Shown: positions 9,277 through 17,974, numbered from the stretch's first letter. The stretch is DNA of 64,000 nt from Catenisphaera adipataccumulans (GCF_014202755.1 NZ_JACHHK010000003.1:124001-188000), one strand, 5' to 3'. Notes: a model not told the origin generated them from the sequence alone. Numbers and translations are program-made.

Positions 9277-9636
9277 CTATTTCGATAAACGTACACCCTG
9301 CACAGTGATGTTGACGTTCAGGCAATGGATCTCCAATGTTTTTTCGATCACATACTTCACGCGCTTCTGCGCTTCCTGAACCACTTCCTGCAGACGAATG
9401 CCCTGCATGGCGATAATGTACAAATCTAAAATAATTCCATCATCCTGCTGACGTACGACTACGCCTTTGGAATAGTTTTCTCTCTTCAGCAATTCAGCCC
9501 AGCCGTCACGAACCATTTTCTGACTGGCCATACCGATCACACCGTAACATTCGGTGATCGTTCCGCCGGCTAAACTGGCAATGGCATCCAATGAAATGGA
9601 AATCGTGCCATATTCTGTCGATTTATTAATAGGCAT
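9277..9636 (-). CDS. Asp23/Gls24 (YloU) family envelope-stress protein
   Basis: 119 residues with the Asp23 pattern: GTISISLDAIASLAG, ECYGVIGMASQ, and a hydrophobic VDLYIIAMQGIRL-like strand. Family members are abundant, often membrane-associated proteins linked to cell-wall stress; their biochemistry is unclear. The ATG at 9636 follows AGGAGG by 8 bases. It sits between divIB and fakA and is probably cotranscribed with them. Confidence 0.88.
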   Translation of the reverse strand: MPINKSTEYGTISISLDAIASLAGGTITECYGVIGMASQKMVRDGWAELLKRENYSKGVVVRQQDDGIILDLYIIAMQGIRLQEVVQEAQKRVKYVIEKTLEIHCLNVNITVQGVRLSK

Positions 9637-9695
9637 ACTCCGAACCTCCTGACAACATTTTTTATATTATACCGCATCAATAACGCTAAAACAAA

Positions 9696-10709
9696 CTATT
9701 CAGTCACCGGCTCCAGCTGCTGGGTTTCCTCATTCCAGTAATACTGCGTACCGTCCGAATCCATATACAAACCCGTCGACTCACTATACTGCAGACCGGT
9801 TGATTCATCATAGGTCCAATCCGAAGTCGTATCCGTCGTCTGTGTTTCGTCTGTGACGGCCGAATCGGTTGTCTGGGTCTCATCCGTTGATGTTGTATCC
9901 GTTGATTCCGTGCTGCTGTCGCTTGACGAATCATCGCTGGACGAATCATCCGAACTGCTTTTCTTGGAACTGCTGCTGCTCTTTTTCTTGCTTGATAGCT
10001 CGCTGCAGTCGACCTTATCAATTGCTGAGTTTTCTTCATCCAGCAGCAGGCAGACCGACTCGCCCTGCAGTTTTGTCAGCATTGCTTGATAGTTGGCCAT
10101 CATCGCCAATCCAGAGATACTGGAATAAACCACATTCCCATCGACCATGGTCATCTTGACCATATTTGAGTCAAAGGATGTTTTATAGGGCTGGATCTCC
10201 GCGATCTTTTCGATCACCTTGCGATTCAGATCTTTATTCTTTTTAAACACCTTGCAGATTTCCGAACGTTGCGAGGCACTCAGTCCGCTCAGCAGCGGAA
10301 AATGGATGATCGTCTTCTCATATTCCGCAGGCACTTCGATGGATTCGTTATCTGTCGTCAGCATATATTTTTTTCCTTTGCGGATATAGTAACCAACCAC
10401 CGTTTTTTCTTTGATATGGATCGTCAGCTTCTGTCCGCTTCGTTCAATGTCAACTGATTTTACCAGCGGCATATCATAGATGCGGTTCTCCAACAAATGT
10501 GTCGGCGTTAAATAAAGCCGCGTCTTGGTACTGACACCGGCAAGATCATACACCTGGGCATCGGTCAGATAATAATTTCCTTCACAGGAAAGCACATGTA
10601 CTTGAGAATCGAACGAGAAATAATAGACGAACAACGTAACCAGGACCATGACCAAAACACTTAAACGGCGTACGGAAGCCATACTGCGTTTTTTTCTTTT
10701 TCTTACCAA
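9696..10709 (-). CDS. divIB: Cell division protein DivIB/FtsQ with unusual OCRE-like C-terminal tail
   Basis: 337 residues: a basic cytoplasmic stretch, one membrane segment (about 16-32), then a POTRA domain (VHVLSCEGNYYLTDAQV) and the FtsQ beta domain. Residues about 245-300 are Ser/Asp/Thr/Lys-rich linker. The last 40 residues contain tyrosine/STG repeats (YDESTGLQ, YSESTGLY, then a QYYWNEE unit). Start: TTG at 10709 with GTGGAG 9 bases upstream, overlapping murB by 7 bases; ATG at 10682 has no ribosome site but would keep the membrane segment. Located in the dcw-type order murG-murB-divIB. Confidence 0.88.
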   Translation of the reverse strand: MVRKRKKRSMASVRRLSVLVMVLVTLFVYYFSFDSQVHVLSCEGNYYLTDAQVYDLAGVSTKTRLYLTPTHLLENRIYDMPLVKSVDIERSGQKLTIHIKEKTVVGYYIRKGKKYMLTTDNESIEVPAEYEKTIIHFPLLSGLSASQRSEICKVFKKNKDLNRKVIEKIAEIQPYKTSFDSNMVKMTMVDGNVVYSSISGLAMMANYQAMLTKLQGESVCLLLDEENSAIDKVDCSELSSKKKSSSSSKKSSSDDSSSDDSSSDSSTESTDTTSTDETQTTDSAVTDETQTTDTTSDWTYDESTGLQYSESTGLYMDSDGTQYYWNEETQQLEPVTE

Positions 10710-11602
10710 TGCAGCTGCTCCACTTCCGTGATCAAATCAATGTCATATGTGTTTTTGGCTTTTTCCTTGATCAATGCGATCAAATTCCGGACATCTGCTG
10801 CCGTTGCTTCGTTATTCTCGTTGACGATAAAATTACAATGTTTCTCAGAAACCTGTGCGCCGCCGATGCGGAAACCGCGCAGACCCAAATTCTCGACCAA
10901 TTTCCACGCCGGTATTTGTTCCGGGTTGCGGAACACACTGCCTGCGCAAGGTTTATCCAGCGGCTGCGCTGCCATACGGCGCTGCCGTCGTGAGTCCATC
11001 AGATCCCGGATCTCATCACGGTCAGCCGGCTGCAGCTGCAGCCGGGCAGCGAGGATCGTCCAGTCTTTGTGCTTTTGAAAAATCGAATGACGGTAAGCCA
11101 GTTCCAATTCTGATTTATCCATCCAGACAATTTGATTGTCCCGCATCACGAAAACATCTTTGATGATCTCCGCCATGTTTGACTTATAAGCGCCGGCGTT
11201 CATATAAACCGCCCCGCCGATCGAGCCGGGGATCCCGCTGGCAAATTCCAGCCCGGACAACGAATGTTTCATCGCTTCAGCAGCGAGATTGACGACCGAA
11301 CATCCAGCCTGAGCGACCAGGATACCGCTGGGTTCGATGTAAGCTTCGTTTAAAGTTCGATCCAAATTGATGATCGCACCATGAAAGTCTTCATCGTCGC
11401 ACAGCACATTGGAACCACGTCCCATCACAAAATATGGAATGTGATTTTCATTTAATATATTGACAACACATAACAAAGATGTGCAGTTTTTCGGATATAT
11501 AAAATAATCCACCGTTCCGCCGATATGGAACGTGGTATGTTTTTTCATGGATTCATGTTCTTTGACACGTGCATACGTCTCTAAACGTTCTAAAACCGAC
11601 AT
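10703..11602 (-). CDS. murB: UDP-N-acetylenolpyruvoylglucosamine reductase
   Basis: NADPH- and FAD-dependent reduction of enolpyruvyl-UDP-GlcNAc to UDP-MurNAc in peptidoglycan precursor synthesis. 299 residues. The FAD domain shows HTTFHIGG, the VMGRGSNVL loop and SGLEFASGIPGSIGGAVYMNAGAY. The C-terminal lobe has the catalytic serine in AGSVFRNP. The ATG at 11602 follows GGGGAG. Third gene in the srtB operon. Confidence 0.96.
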   Translation of the reverse strand: MSVLERLETYARVKEHESMKKHTTFHIGGTVDYFIYPKNCTSLLCVVNILNENHIPYFVMGRGSNVLCDDEDFHGAIINLDRTLNEAYIEPSGILVAQAGCSVVNLAAEAMKHSLSGLEFASGIPGSIGGAVYMNAGAYKSNMAEIIKDVFVMRDNQIVWMDKSELELAYRHSIFQKHKDWTILAARLQLQPADRDEIRDLMDSRRQRRMAAQPLDKPCAGSVFRNPEQIPAWKLVENLGLRGFRIGGAQVSEKHCNFIVNENNEATAADVRNLIALIKEKAKNTYDIDLITEVEQLHW

Positions 11603-11621
11603 AAATCTCCCCTACCTGTTT

Positions 11622-12707
11622 TTATTTCGATGCATTTACCAATTGATTACATAAATCGATCATATCATACGCCGCATGCGGCTTGCCCAGCCGCTTCGCA
11701 TTTTTCATCGTCAGCTGACGCTCTGTTTCATCCAGAAACAAAGCATCGATCTGTTCACGCAGCGTCTTTGCGTTCAGATCTTTCTCTTCGATCATCCGGG
11801 CCGCATGTGCCTGCACCAGGACACTGGCGTTGTAAAACTGATGATTGTTGGCGACATACGGGCTTGGGATCAAGATGGCCGGAATACCAAGTGCTGTTAC
11901 TTCGGCGATCGTTGTTGCGCCCGCACGGCAGATGATGCCGCTGATCTTCTTATAGATCTTCAGCGTATCCACATACGGTGTCACAAAGATGTTGCCGGAT
12001 CCGTCAAACAAATGCAGATCCTGGTCATTATCTTTACCGCATGCATACAAAAACTGCAGCGATCGGTCGGCGTCCGGCAGCGCTTCTTTCATCAGTTCAT
12101 TGACACTGCTTGAACCCAGACTGCCCATCATCACTAAGATCGTCTTCTTATCCGGATCCAGTCCGAGCGAGCGGAAATAATCCGGATCAAATTTCGATTC
12201 CTGTGCAACCGTCGCCCGCGGATTGCCCAGCAGATGGATCTTATCCTGCGGAAATACTTCGGAGCATTTCTCGTAACAAGTGACGATCGCGTCTACCTGA
12301 TTCATGACCAGCTGATTGGCTTTGCCGACAATCGAATTCTGCTCATGGATCATCGTCGGAACATGCAGCGAATGCGCGGCTAAGATCACCGGCGCACTGA
12401 CGTACCCGCCGAAACCGATCACGATATCCGGCTTGAATGCTTTCAAGTAATCCTTTGCCTGCCGACGGGCGCGGACCATCTGCCCGACCGCCTTTGCTTT
12501 ATCAAAGACATTACCGACCAGGCCGGATGTATGCAGTGCTTTGAAGGCATAACCGGCCTTGGGCACCACGTCCGATTCCATGCGGTCATCGTTGCCGATG
12601 AATAAAATATCTACACTCGGAAAAAGCGCACGGATCTTATCCGCCAAAGCCAAGGCCGGATAAATATGTCCGCCGGTTCCGCCTGTTACTATACAAACTT
12701 TATCCAT
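11622..12707 (-). CDS. murG: UDP-N-acetylglucosamine transferase MurG
   Basis: Adds GlcNAc to lipid I to form lipid II at the inner face of the membrane. 361 residues, GT-B fold, with the glycine-rich GGTGGHIYPALAL near the start, IGFGGYVSAP, IHEQNSIVGKAN, MGSLGSSSVN and the donor-site CRAGATTIAEV. The start at 12707 follows AGAGGA, which overlaps the srtB stop codon; a longer frame from 12758 would run into srtB and lacks a ribosome site. Confidence 0.96.
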   Translation of the reverse strand: MDKVCIVTGGTGGHIYPALALADKIRALFPSVDILFIGNDDRMESDVVPKAGYAFKALHTSGLVGNVFDKAKAVGQMVRARRQAKDYLKAFKPDIVIGFGGYVSAPVILAAHSLHVPTMIHEQNSIVGKANQLVMNQVDAIVTCYEKCSEVFPQDKIHLLGNPRATVAQESKFDPDYFRSLGLDPDKKTILVMMGSLGSSSVNELMKEALPDADRSLQFLYACGKDNDQDLHLFDGSGNIFVTPYVDTLKIYKKISGIICRAGATTIAEVTALGIPAILIPSPYVANNHQFYNASVLVQAHAARMIEEKDLNAKTLREQIDALFLDETERQLTMKNAKRLGKPHAAYDMIDLCNQLVNASK

Positions 12708-12717
12708 TTTTATTCCT

Positions 12718-13458
12718 CTAATCTGTAATTTCAATTTCATTGACCGGTTCCAGCACACCCGTCAGGATATAACGCTGATTGCTGTTGAATCCATAATCCA
12801 GGTTGCATGTCGAAAGCGTCACGAAATGACCTGTCGTCGTATCTACTTCACGATAGAACGTAGCCTGATCCTGCATGGTCTGCAGGACAGAGTCCTGTTC
12901 TGTCCCGAACTGTGTCGTGTAGTATACGGAACCGTCCGTCGTTTTCGCAAAGACCATGATATTGACACGGTAATTGCCCTGCGGCGTTGACAGATAAAAA
13001 TACGGATGTTTCTTGAAGAATGATTCATCCGCGAAATTCTTCAGATCCGTAAACATGCCGCCGCCGTCGACCGAGTGGCCGTAAATCAATGAGTTGTCGT
13101 TGCCGAACTGTGCATCGGCACCAGCATCCAGGAAGATCGCACCGCGCGGATTCTCTGATCCATCGGCAGAATGCGTCAAGTAATACGAATTGTCGCTGCC
13201 CTGCACGACCGGAAAAGAAATGCCGCAGTCCGGAACATAGATCCAGGCAATAATATTCTGATTTTCCTCTTGGAGCTTCTCCCAATCAGGGTCCAGATAG
13301 CTCTTCTTATTTTTACTCGTTAAAGCACTTTTTTTGTATTTTTCTGTTTCTTGTTCAATTTCTTTTTTATCGCTGTAAATCGTGTACAAATTGTATGCAC
13401 TGTAGCCAAAAACACAAATGCACACGATCAATATGACTCTCTTTATCCACTTTTTCAT
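12718..13458 (-). CDS. srtB: Class B sortase
   Basis: 246 residues. An N-terminal membrane anchor (about 8-28) is followed by a class B-type sortase domain (NIIAWIYVPDCGISFPVVQ, DNSYYLTHS). The triad is His128 (YGHS), Cys218 (TLSTC) and Arg229 (NQRYILTG). Sortases join surface proteins to the wall or assemble pili. It is the only sortase in the window and heads the dcw-type operon, an unusual place. No Shine-Dalgarno precedes the ATG; see the promoter entry. Substrates may be the two surface proteins at 30.8-32.1 and 43.2-45.7 kb. Confidence 0.93.
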   Translation of the reverse strand: MKKWIKRVILIVCICVFGYSAYNLYTIYSDKKEIEQETEKYKKSALTSKNKKSYLDPDWEKLQEENQNIIAWIYVPDCGISFPVVQGSDNSYYLTHSADGSENPRGAIFLDAGADAQFGNDNSLIYGHSVDGGGMFTDLKNFADESFFKKHPYFYLSTPQGNYRVNIMVFAKTTDGSVYYTTQFGTEQDSVLQTMQDQATFYREVDTTTGHFVTLSTCNLDYGFNSNQRYILTGVLEPVNEIEITD

Positions 13459-13469
13459 GACTTCATTTT

Positions 13470-13498
13470 ACTATAAAAACATATAGTCTGCCAGTCAA
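13470..13498 (-). promoter_or_regulatory. srtB operon promoter, very short leader
   Basis: On the minus strand TTGACT (13498-13493), 17 bases, TATAGT (13475-13470). The srtB ATG starts only 11 bases after the -10 box, so the leader would be about 2-6 bases with no room for a ribosome site. Confidence 0.75.
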
Positions 13499-13537
13499 GT
13501 AAAAAATTTCTGTCTGTGCAAGCCTGTGTGTTTATAT

Positions 13538-13543
13538 TAAAAT
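13538..13543 (+). promoter_or_regulatory. Candidate -10 box of the HNH gene, leaderless geometry
   Basis: TAAAAT ends exactly 6 bases before the ATG at 13550, placing the expected transcription start at the A of the start codon. The -35 region is poor, so the call is moderate. Confidence 0.45.
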
Positions 13544-13549
13544 AGAATT

Positions 13550-14491
13550 ATGCATATCCATACCTTTAAACGGATCATCGAACTGATCAACGAAGAAAGT
13601 CTGGAAGTTTTTCACAAAGAACCGCTGGTGCATACGATTTATTTGGAAACGGGCATTCAGCCGACGATCATCGAACATGCCATGAACAACCTGGAAAAAG
13701 TTGGTCTGCTGCGCTGGCCGCACCGGCAGCCCAATATCCTGCCGGCTATCCTGATCTATGCCAAATGCGGACACGGAAGCCGTCTGGAAGCCCTGGCACT
13801 GTATGAAAGCCTGCTGCTGCATTTTCAGAATTTTCTGCACCCGCATCATTTACAGATCGAACGGCTGCCGGTCTTCTGGCAGCGTCTTCTTAATAACACA
13901 GTGCTGACCGAGGATCCGGAACTGCAAAAATTAATGGAGCAGATCTACGAAGAATCGAAGCATGCGATCATCAGCGACACGCTTTGTGTGCTTTATACAA
14001 AACGGATCATGGATTTTTCGGATCAAATCGAATATAAAAACCAAAACCGCAAAATGATTTCCTTTGAACATGCAGATTTTATTCTTGAACAGCTGCCCCA
14101 GCACGGCATTCCGGAAAATCGCGATCTCAGTAAAAACCTGCAGGTCTTTTATAAAGATACGCAGATGCATGAGTTTGCGAAAACGTGCCCGATCTGCGGC
14201 ATCACGCTGCCGCGGATCCTGATTGCCAGTCATATCAAACCGTTCCGTGACTGCGCACATATTTATGAAGCCGCCACTCATGAAAATGGGCTGCTGCTCT
14301 GCCGCAATCATGACTATCTTTTTGATCAAGGTTATATCTCTTTTGAGGATGACGGCACATTAATGGTCAGTCCGCAATTACCGGACAGCCGCCGGGAAAG
14401 CTATTGTCTGCATTCAATTGATGCGCGCTATATGACGGCGCATCGCCGCCAGTTCATGGCTTATCATCGGCAGCATATTTATAAAAAATGA
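13550..14491 (+). CDS. HNH endonuclease-domain protein
   Basis: 313 residues. The C-terminal third is an HNH_2-type nuclease: CPICGITLPRILIASHIKPFRDC, then ENGLLLCRNHDYLFDQGYISFEDDG, with zinc-type CxxC and the catalytic His in SHIKP. The N-terminal 200 residues (opening MHIHTFKRIIELI) are helical and resemble no domain I know; a winged-helix start is possible. Such nucleases occur in restriction or defence genes, but this one stands alone between housekeeping genes, with no methylase beside it. No Shine-Dalgarno is present. Confidence 0.82.
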   Translation: MHIHTFKRIIELINEESLEVFHKEPLVHTIYLETGIQPTIIEHAMNNLEKVGLLRWPHRQPNILPAILIYAKCGHGSRLEALALYESLLLHFQNFLHPHHLQIERLPVFWQRLLNNTVLTEDPELQKLMEQIYEESKHAIISDTLCVLYTKRIMDFSDQIEYKNQNRKMISFEHADFILEQLPQHGIPENRDLSKNLQVFYKDTQMHEFAKTCPICGITLPRILIASHIKPFRDCAHIYEAATHENGLLLCRNHDYLFDQGYISFEDDGTLMVSPQLPDSRRESYCLHSIDARYMTAHRRQFMAYHRQHIYKK

Positions 14492-14515
14492 GCAGACGGT
14501 CAATCTGCTCATTTT
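14485..14515. terminator. Bidirectional terminator shared by the HNH and PTS IIB genes
   Basis: A 12-bp inverted repeat AAAATGAGCAGA / TCTGCTCATTTT with a 7-base loop contains both convergent stop codons. Confidence 0.85.
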
Positions 14516-14973
14516 AATTCTGAGATGGTTTCTTCTTCGTTCATCGGCGTGCGCTGCACTTTCAGATGAGCGCCCATCTCTTTCATCTGACGGAAGGCCT
14601 CCAGGTCTGCATCGTCAACTGCTACACTGACAGCCACCTGTCGTTTTCCGGCCTGCATATGCATATTGCCGATATTCATGACATCGCAGGTGATATGATT
14701 TTGAAGCAATGTCAAAGCGTCCTGGGCATCCTTGCAGAGGATCAGCGTCGTCTTCTGCGGATCCACGGCGCCGGCTGCATCACGAAGCGTGGTATAAACC
14801 GGTTTGATCGCTTTCGGAGCAGCCAGGTTCATCAAGCTTTGATGAAAAGCATCATTGGCGACTTCATCATCGGCAACGATCAAGGCATCTGCCTGCAGCG
14901 CCTGCATCCAAAGGGACGTGATCTGACCGTGAATGAGCCGACTGTCAATACGTATCATTTTCACGTTCGGCAT
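14509..14973 (-). CDS. PTS mannose/fructose/sorbose-family IIB component (orphan)
   Basis: 154 residues, a complete IIB domain of the mannose family. His15 in RIDSRLIHGQ is the phosphoryl acceptor that passes phosphate to sugar in the IIC/IID channel. No IIA, IIC or IID gene is in the window, so it either serves a permease elsewhere or has a regulatory role. The ATG at 14973 follows AGGAGG by 7 bases. Confidence 0.92.
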   Translation of the reverse strand: MPNVKMIRIDSRLIHGQITSLWMQALQADALIVADDEVANDAFHQSLMNLAAPKAIKPVYTTLRDAAGAVDPQKTTLILCKDAQDALTLLQNHITCDVMNIGNMHMQAGKRQVAVSVAVDDADLEAFRQMKEMGAHLKVQRTPMNEEETISELK

Positions 14974-15075
14974 AAGCTACCTCCTGTGTCTCTTTTTATT
15001 CTATCATAAATCCTGCAGAACAAATCATGCGATGTGTCTATTTTGAAATGAATAAAAATATGATAATTATATATT

Positions 15076-16341
15076 ATGCCAAATTTAGAGAAAACAGTCA
15101 GCGACTATATGTACGACAAAACCTATAACGATCCCGATGTCGCCCGGAAACGCTTGCTTCAAGCCTATAAAGCGTATGCCTTCAAACTTCGATACTTTCC
15201 GGACAAGAACCTGCCAAAATCAAGACAGTATCTCGGCCGCATCAGCATGGATCATATCATCCGTGCGTACGATCACCCAGAGCAGTCTGCCCTGACCAGT
15301 TTGTTCATGCCGAATGAAATCAATAAAGCGTTCGGCCTGCACGATCTTTGTGCTGAGCAGTTTGCCGCTTATATCGGCGGAGCCTGGTCGACAAAAGCGT
15401 ATGTGGAAATTGCTGAACGGGCCGGCATTGCCGAAACGTTCTGCTCCTATCATAAGATCCTGATGGGAGCAGCCGTCCAGGGCATTCTGCCGAAACCGAA
15501 AGTCATCGTCAATACATCCTTGGCCTGCGATGCCAACAACCTGAGCTTCCGCGCTATTTCCAATTTATATGGCGTCCCGCAGTATTATGTAGATGTACCA
15601 TATACGCAAAGTCCGGCAGCGGTGGAATATGTTGCCGATCAGCTGCGTAAGCTCGTGCCGTGGCTGGAAGAACATACCGGCCGCAAATTTGATGAACAAG
15701 CATTCCATGAAGCTATTCTGAATTCTAAGCACACCATTGAAAATATGCAGGAAGTACTGCGGCTGAAAAAGGACCACTACCTGCCGACCACTTTGACATG
15801 TGAACTATACGAAACGTTGGCACTGCACGGCGGTCTGGGTTCCAAAGAATCCCTGCGGTATTCTGAAAAACTTCTGCATGATTATCGTCATGCGGAAGCA
15901 AGACCGGGCAAGCGTATATTATGGATGCATACGAATCCATTTGGTCAGAACTGTGTCAAAGAACTGTTCAATGAATCGGAAAAATACCAGTTGATCGCCG
16001 GCGATATTAACTTTGATTCACTGGTGGACATGGATCCGGATCATCCGTTTGAAAGCATGGCCCGCCGTCTGGTCTATGGCATCATCAACGGACCGGTCAC
16101 CAACCGCATCAACGGCGTCAGAAAAACGGCCGATGCGCTCGATATCGACGGCATCATTTGTTTCTGCCACTGGGGCTGCAAAGAAACCTGCGGCGCCAGC
16201 TCGCTGATCAAGGAACAGCTGGAACAAGCCGGTTATCCGACCTTGATCTTAAACGGTGACGGCGTTGATCCAAGCAACCGCAACGACGGTCAGACCCAGA
16301 CACGGGTCGAAGCATTCCTGGAAATGCTGGAAAGGGACTGA
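15076..16341 (+). CDS. 2-hydroxyacyl-CoA dehydratase-family subunit (HgdB/double-cubane reductase type)
   Basis: 421 residues. It shows the family pattern in order: NTSLACDANNLSFRAI, WMHTNPFGQNC, then DGIICFCHWGCKETCGAS and the C-terminal GDGVDPSNRNDGQTQTRVEAF. The cysteines are candidate iron-sulfur ligands. Members reduce or dehydrate acyl-CoA through ketyl radicals, or are double-cubane cluster reductases; the sequence alone does not decide which. The next gene, one base later, supplies a second subunit plus activator. No Shine-Dalgarno is visible before the ATG. Oxygen-sensitive anaerobic chemistry is expected. Confidence 0.85.
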   Translation: MPNLEKTVSDYMYDKTYNDPDVARKRLLQAYKAYAFKLRYFPDKNLPKSRQYLGRISMDHIIRAYDHPEQSALTSLFMPNEINKAFGLHDLCAEQFAAYIGGAWSTKAYVEIAERAGIAETFCSYHKILMGAAVQGILPKPKVIVNTSLACDANNLSFRAISNLYGVPQYYVDVPYTQSPAAVEYVADQLRKLVPWLEEHTGRKFDEQAFHEAILNSKHTIENMQEVLRLKKDHYLPTTLTCELYETLALHGGLGSKESLRYSEKLLHDYRHAEARPGKRILWMHTNPFGQNCVKELFNESEKYQLIAGDINFDSLVDMDPDHPFESMARRLVYGIINGPVTNRINGVRKTADALDIDGIICFCHWGCKETCGASSLIKEQLEQAGYPTLILNGDGVDPSNRNDGQTQTRVEAFLEMLERD

Positions 16342-16342
16342 C

Positions 16343-17971
16343 ATGATTTATTATACGTGTAAATATGCACCGGTCGAAATGATGGCTGGGTTCGGGCAGA
16401 CATGTGAACGGCTGGATCCCAATCCGGCGAATTTTGAATGCGCCGACAGCTGTGCGCACCAAAATTTATGCGGGTTTGCCAAAGCGGTCATCGAAGAGAT
16501 CCATCAAAAAAAGATCAAAGAACTGATCATCACAGATTGCTGCGATTCCATGCGCCGCATCAATGATGTGCTGAAAAACAGCGGCTGGCTGGATTTCCTT
16601 TATTTTCTGCCGTTGCCGCATACCGGCGGTGAAAAGTTCTTTGCCAAAGAACTGGAAAACCTCTGTGAAGCCTACAGCGAATACAGCGGCATCCCCTTTG
16701 ATCTTGACAAAGCGCTGGCAGCCTTTCAGCCGCCGCAGAAAGAACCGTCCGGTCCGTACATTCGGTTTACCGGCGCACACGGCGGCCACATGCTCAAGAA
16801 ACGGGTCGAGGCAACCTTCCCCGGCATCCCGATCGTCGATGATACCTGCACCGGCAACCGGGCCATGGAACGAGTCGCCGATGCCGATAATTTCTTTGAA
16901 GATTATGCAGAAATCCTGCTGCATCAGAAAGCATGCATGCGGATGTGGAATGTCCGCAATCGGACCATGCTCCATCCGCCGATCGGCACGATTTATCATA
17001 CGATTAAATTCTGTGATTATTACGGATTTGAATACATGAACATGAAAGAGGATACGAAAATGCCATTATTGAAGATCGAAACCGATACCACGCCGCAGAG
17101 CAGCGGCCAGATCAAGACCCGTTTGGATGCATTTGCGGAAACAGTTACAAACAATGTGGAAGATCTGCATGTCAATATCGACCGCGATCACTTCCTGGTC
17201 GCCGGCATTGACAGCGGTTCGACCAGTACAGATGTCATCATCATGAATGAAAAACAGGCCATTCTGGCCAGCACGATCGTTCCGACCGGCGCCGGCGCGA
17301 CCCGCACGGCCCGTCAGGCATTGGACCTGGCGCTGAATTCTGCACATAAGACGATCGATGATATCGATCTCGTGGTAACGACTGGATACGGCCGCGAAAA
17401 TATCGCCCCCAATACGATGTCGATCACCGAAATCACCTGCCATGCCAAAGGCGCACATTATTTGGATCCCAAAGCCAAGACCGTGATCGATATCGGCGGT
17501 CAGGATTCCAAGGTCATCCGCATCGATGAAGATGGCCGCGTTGAAAACTTTGTCATGAACGATAAATGTGCAGCGGGCACCGGCCGTTTCCTGGACATGC
17601 AGGCGCGGGCTTTGGAAATTTCCTTGAAAGAGATGAGCGCACTAGGACTCGAATGGAAAAAAGATGTTACCATTTCTAGTATGTGCACCGTCTTTGCGGA
17701 AAGCGAAGTCGTCTCTCTGGTTGCCGAGAACGTCGCAACACCGGATATCATCCATGGCCTGAATAAAGCCGTTGCCTCCAAGACTGCTACCTTAGTGACG
17801 CGGGTCAAAGGTGAACCGGAATACATCATGACCGGCGGCGTCGCCCAAAACAAAGGTGTGGTCACTTGTCTGGAGGAAAAATTGGGAGCCAAGATCTTTA
17901 TCTCCAGTCAGGCACAGTCGTGCGGTGCGATCGGCGCAGCCCTGCTGGGTATTGAAGCAATCCAACGATAA
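16343..17971 (+). CDS. Fusion of 2-hydroxyacyl-CoA dehydratase subunit with its ATP-dependent activator
   Basis: 542 residues in two parts. Residues 1 to about 275 form a dehydratase-like subunit that opens YYTCKYAPVEMMAGFG and is Cys-rich (6, 21, 33, 37, 43, 66, 67). Residues about 283-542 form a complete HgdC/BadF-type ASKHA activator with GIDSGSTSTD, Cys409 (NDKCAAGTGRF) and Cys448 (SSMCTVFAESEV). These two cysteines are 39 apart, the spacing of the cluster ligands in known activators, where an ATP-driven [4Fe-4S] dimer injects electrons. The start at 16343 lies one base after the preceding stop, with AAAGGG upstream; the frame from 16256 is rejected. Confidence 0.87.
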   Translation: MIYYTCKYAPVEMMAGFGQTCERLDPNPANFECADSCAHQNLCGFAKAVIEEIHQKKIKELIITDCCDSMRRINDVLKNSGWLDFLYFLPLPHTGGEKFFAKELENLCEAYSEYSGIPFDLDKALAAFQPPQKEPSGPYIRFTGAHGGHMLKKRVEATFPGIPIVDDTCTGNRAMERVADADNFFEDYAEILLHQKACMRMWNVRNRTMLHPPIGTIYHTIKFCDYYGFEYMNMKEDTKMPLLKIETDTTPQSSGQIKTRLDAFAETVTNNVEDLHVNIDRDHFLVAGIDSGSTSTDVIIMNEKQAILASTIVPTGAGATRTARQALDLALNSAHKTIDDIDLVVTTGYGRENIAPNTMSITEITCHAKGAHYLDPKAKTVIDIGGQDSKVIRIDEDGRVENFVMNDKCAAGTGRFLDMQARALEISLKEMSALGLEWKKDVTISSMCTVFAESEVVSLVAENVATPDIIHGLNKAVASKTATLVTRVKGEPEYIMTGGVAQNKGVVTCLEEKLGAKIFISSQAQSCGAIGAALLGIEAIQR

Positions 17972-17974
17972 AAA

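Noticed and set aside
9853-10159. Plus-strand frames across divIB tail
   Set aside because: Produced by Ser/Asp repeats on the other strand (Leu/Ser-rich shadows).
16466-16999. 177-codon minus-strand frame inside the dehydratase fusion gene
   Set aside because: Antisense shadow with no domain; the plus-strand protein has conserved cysteine motifs here.
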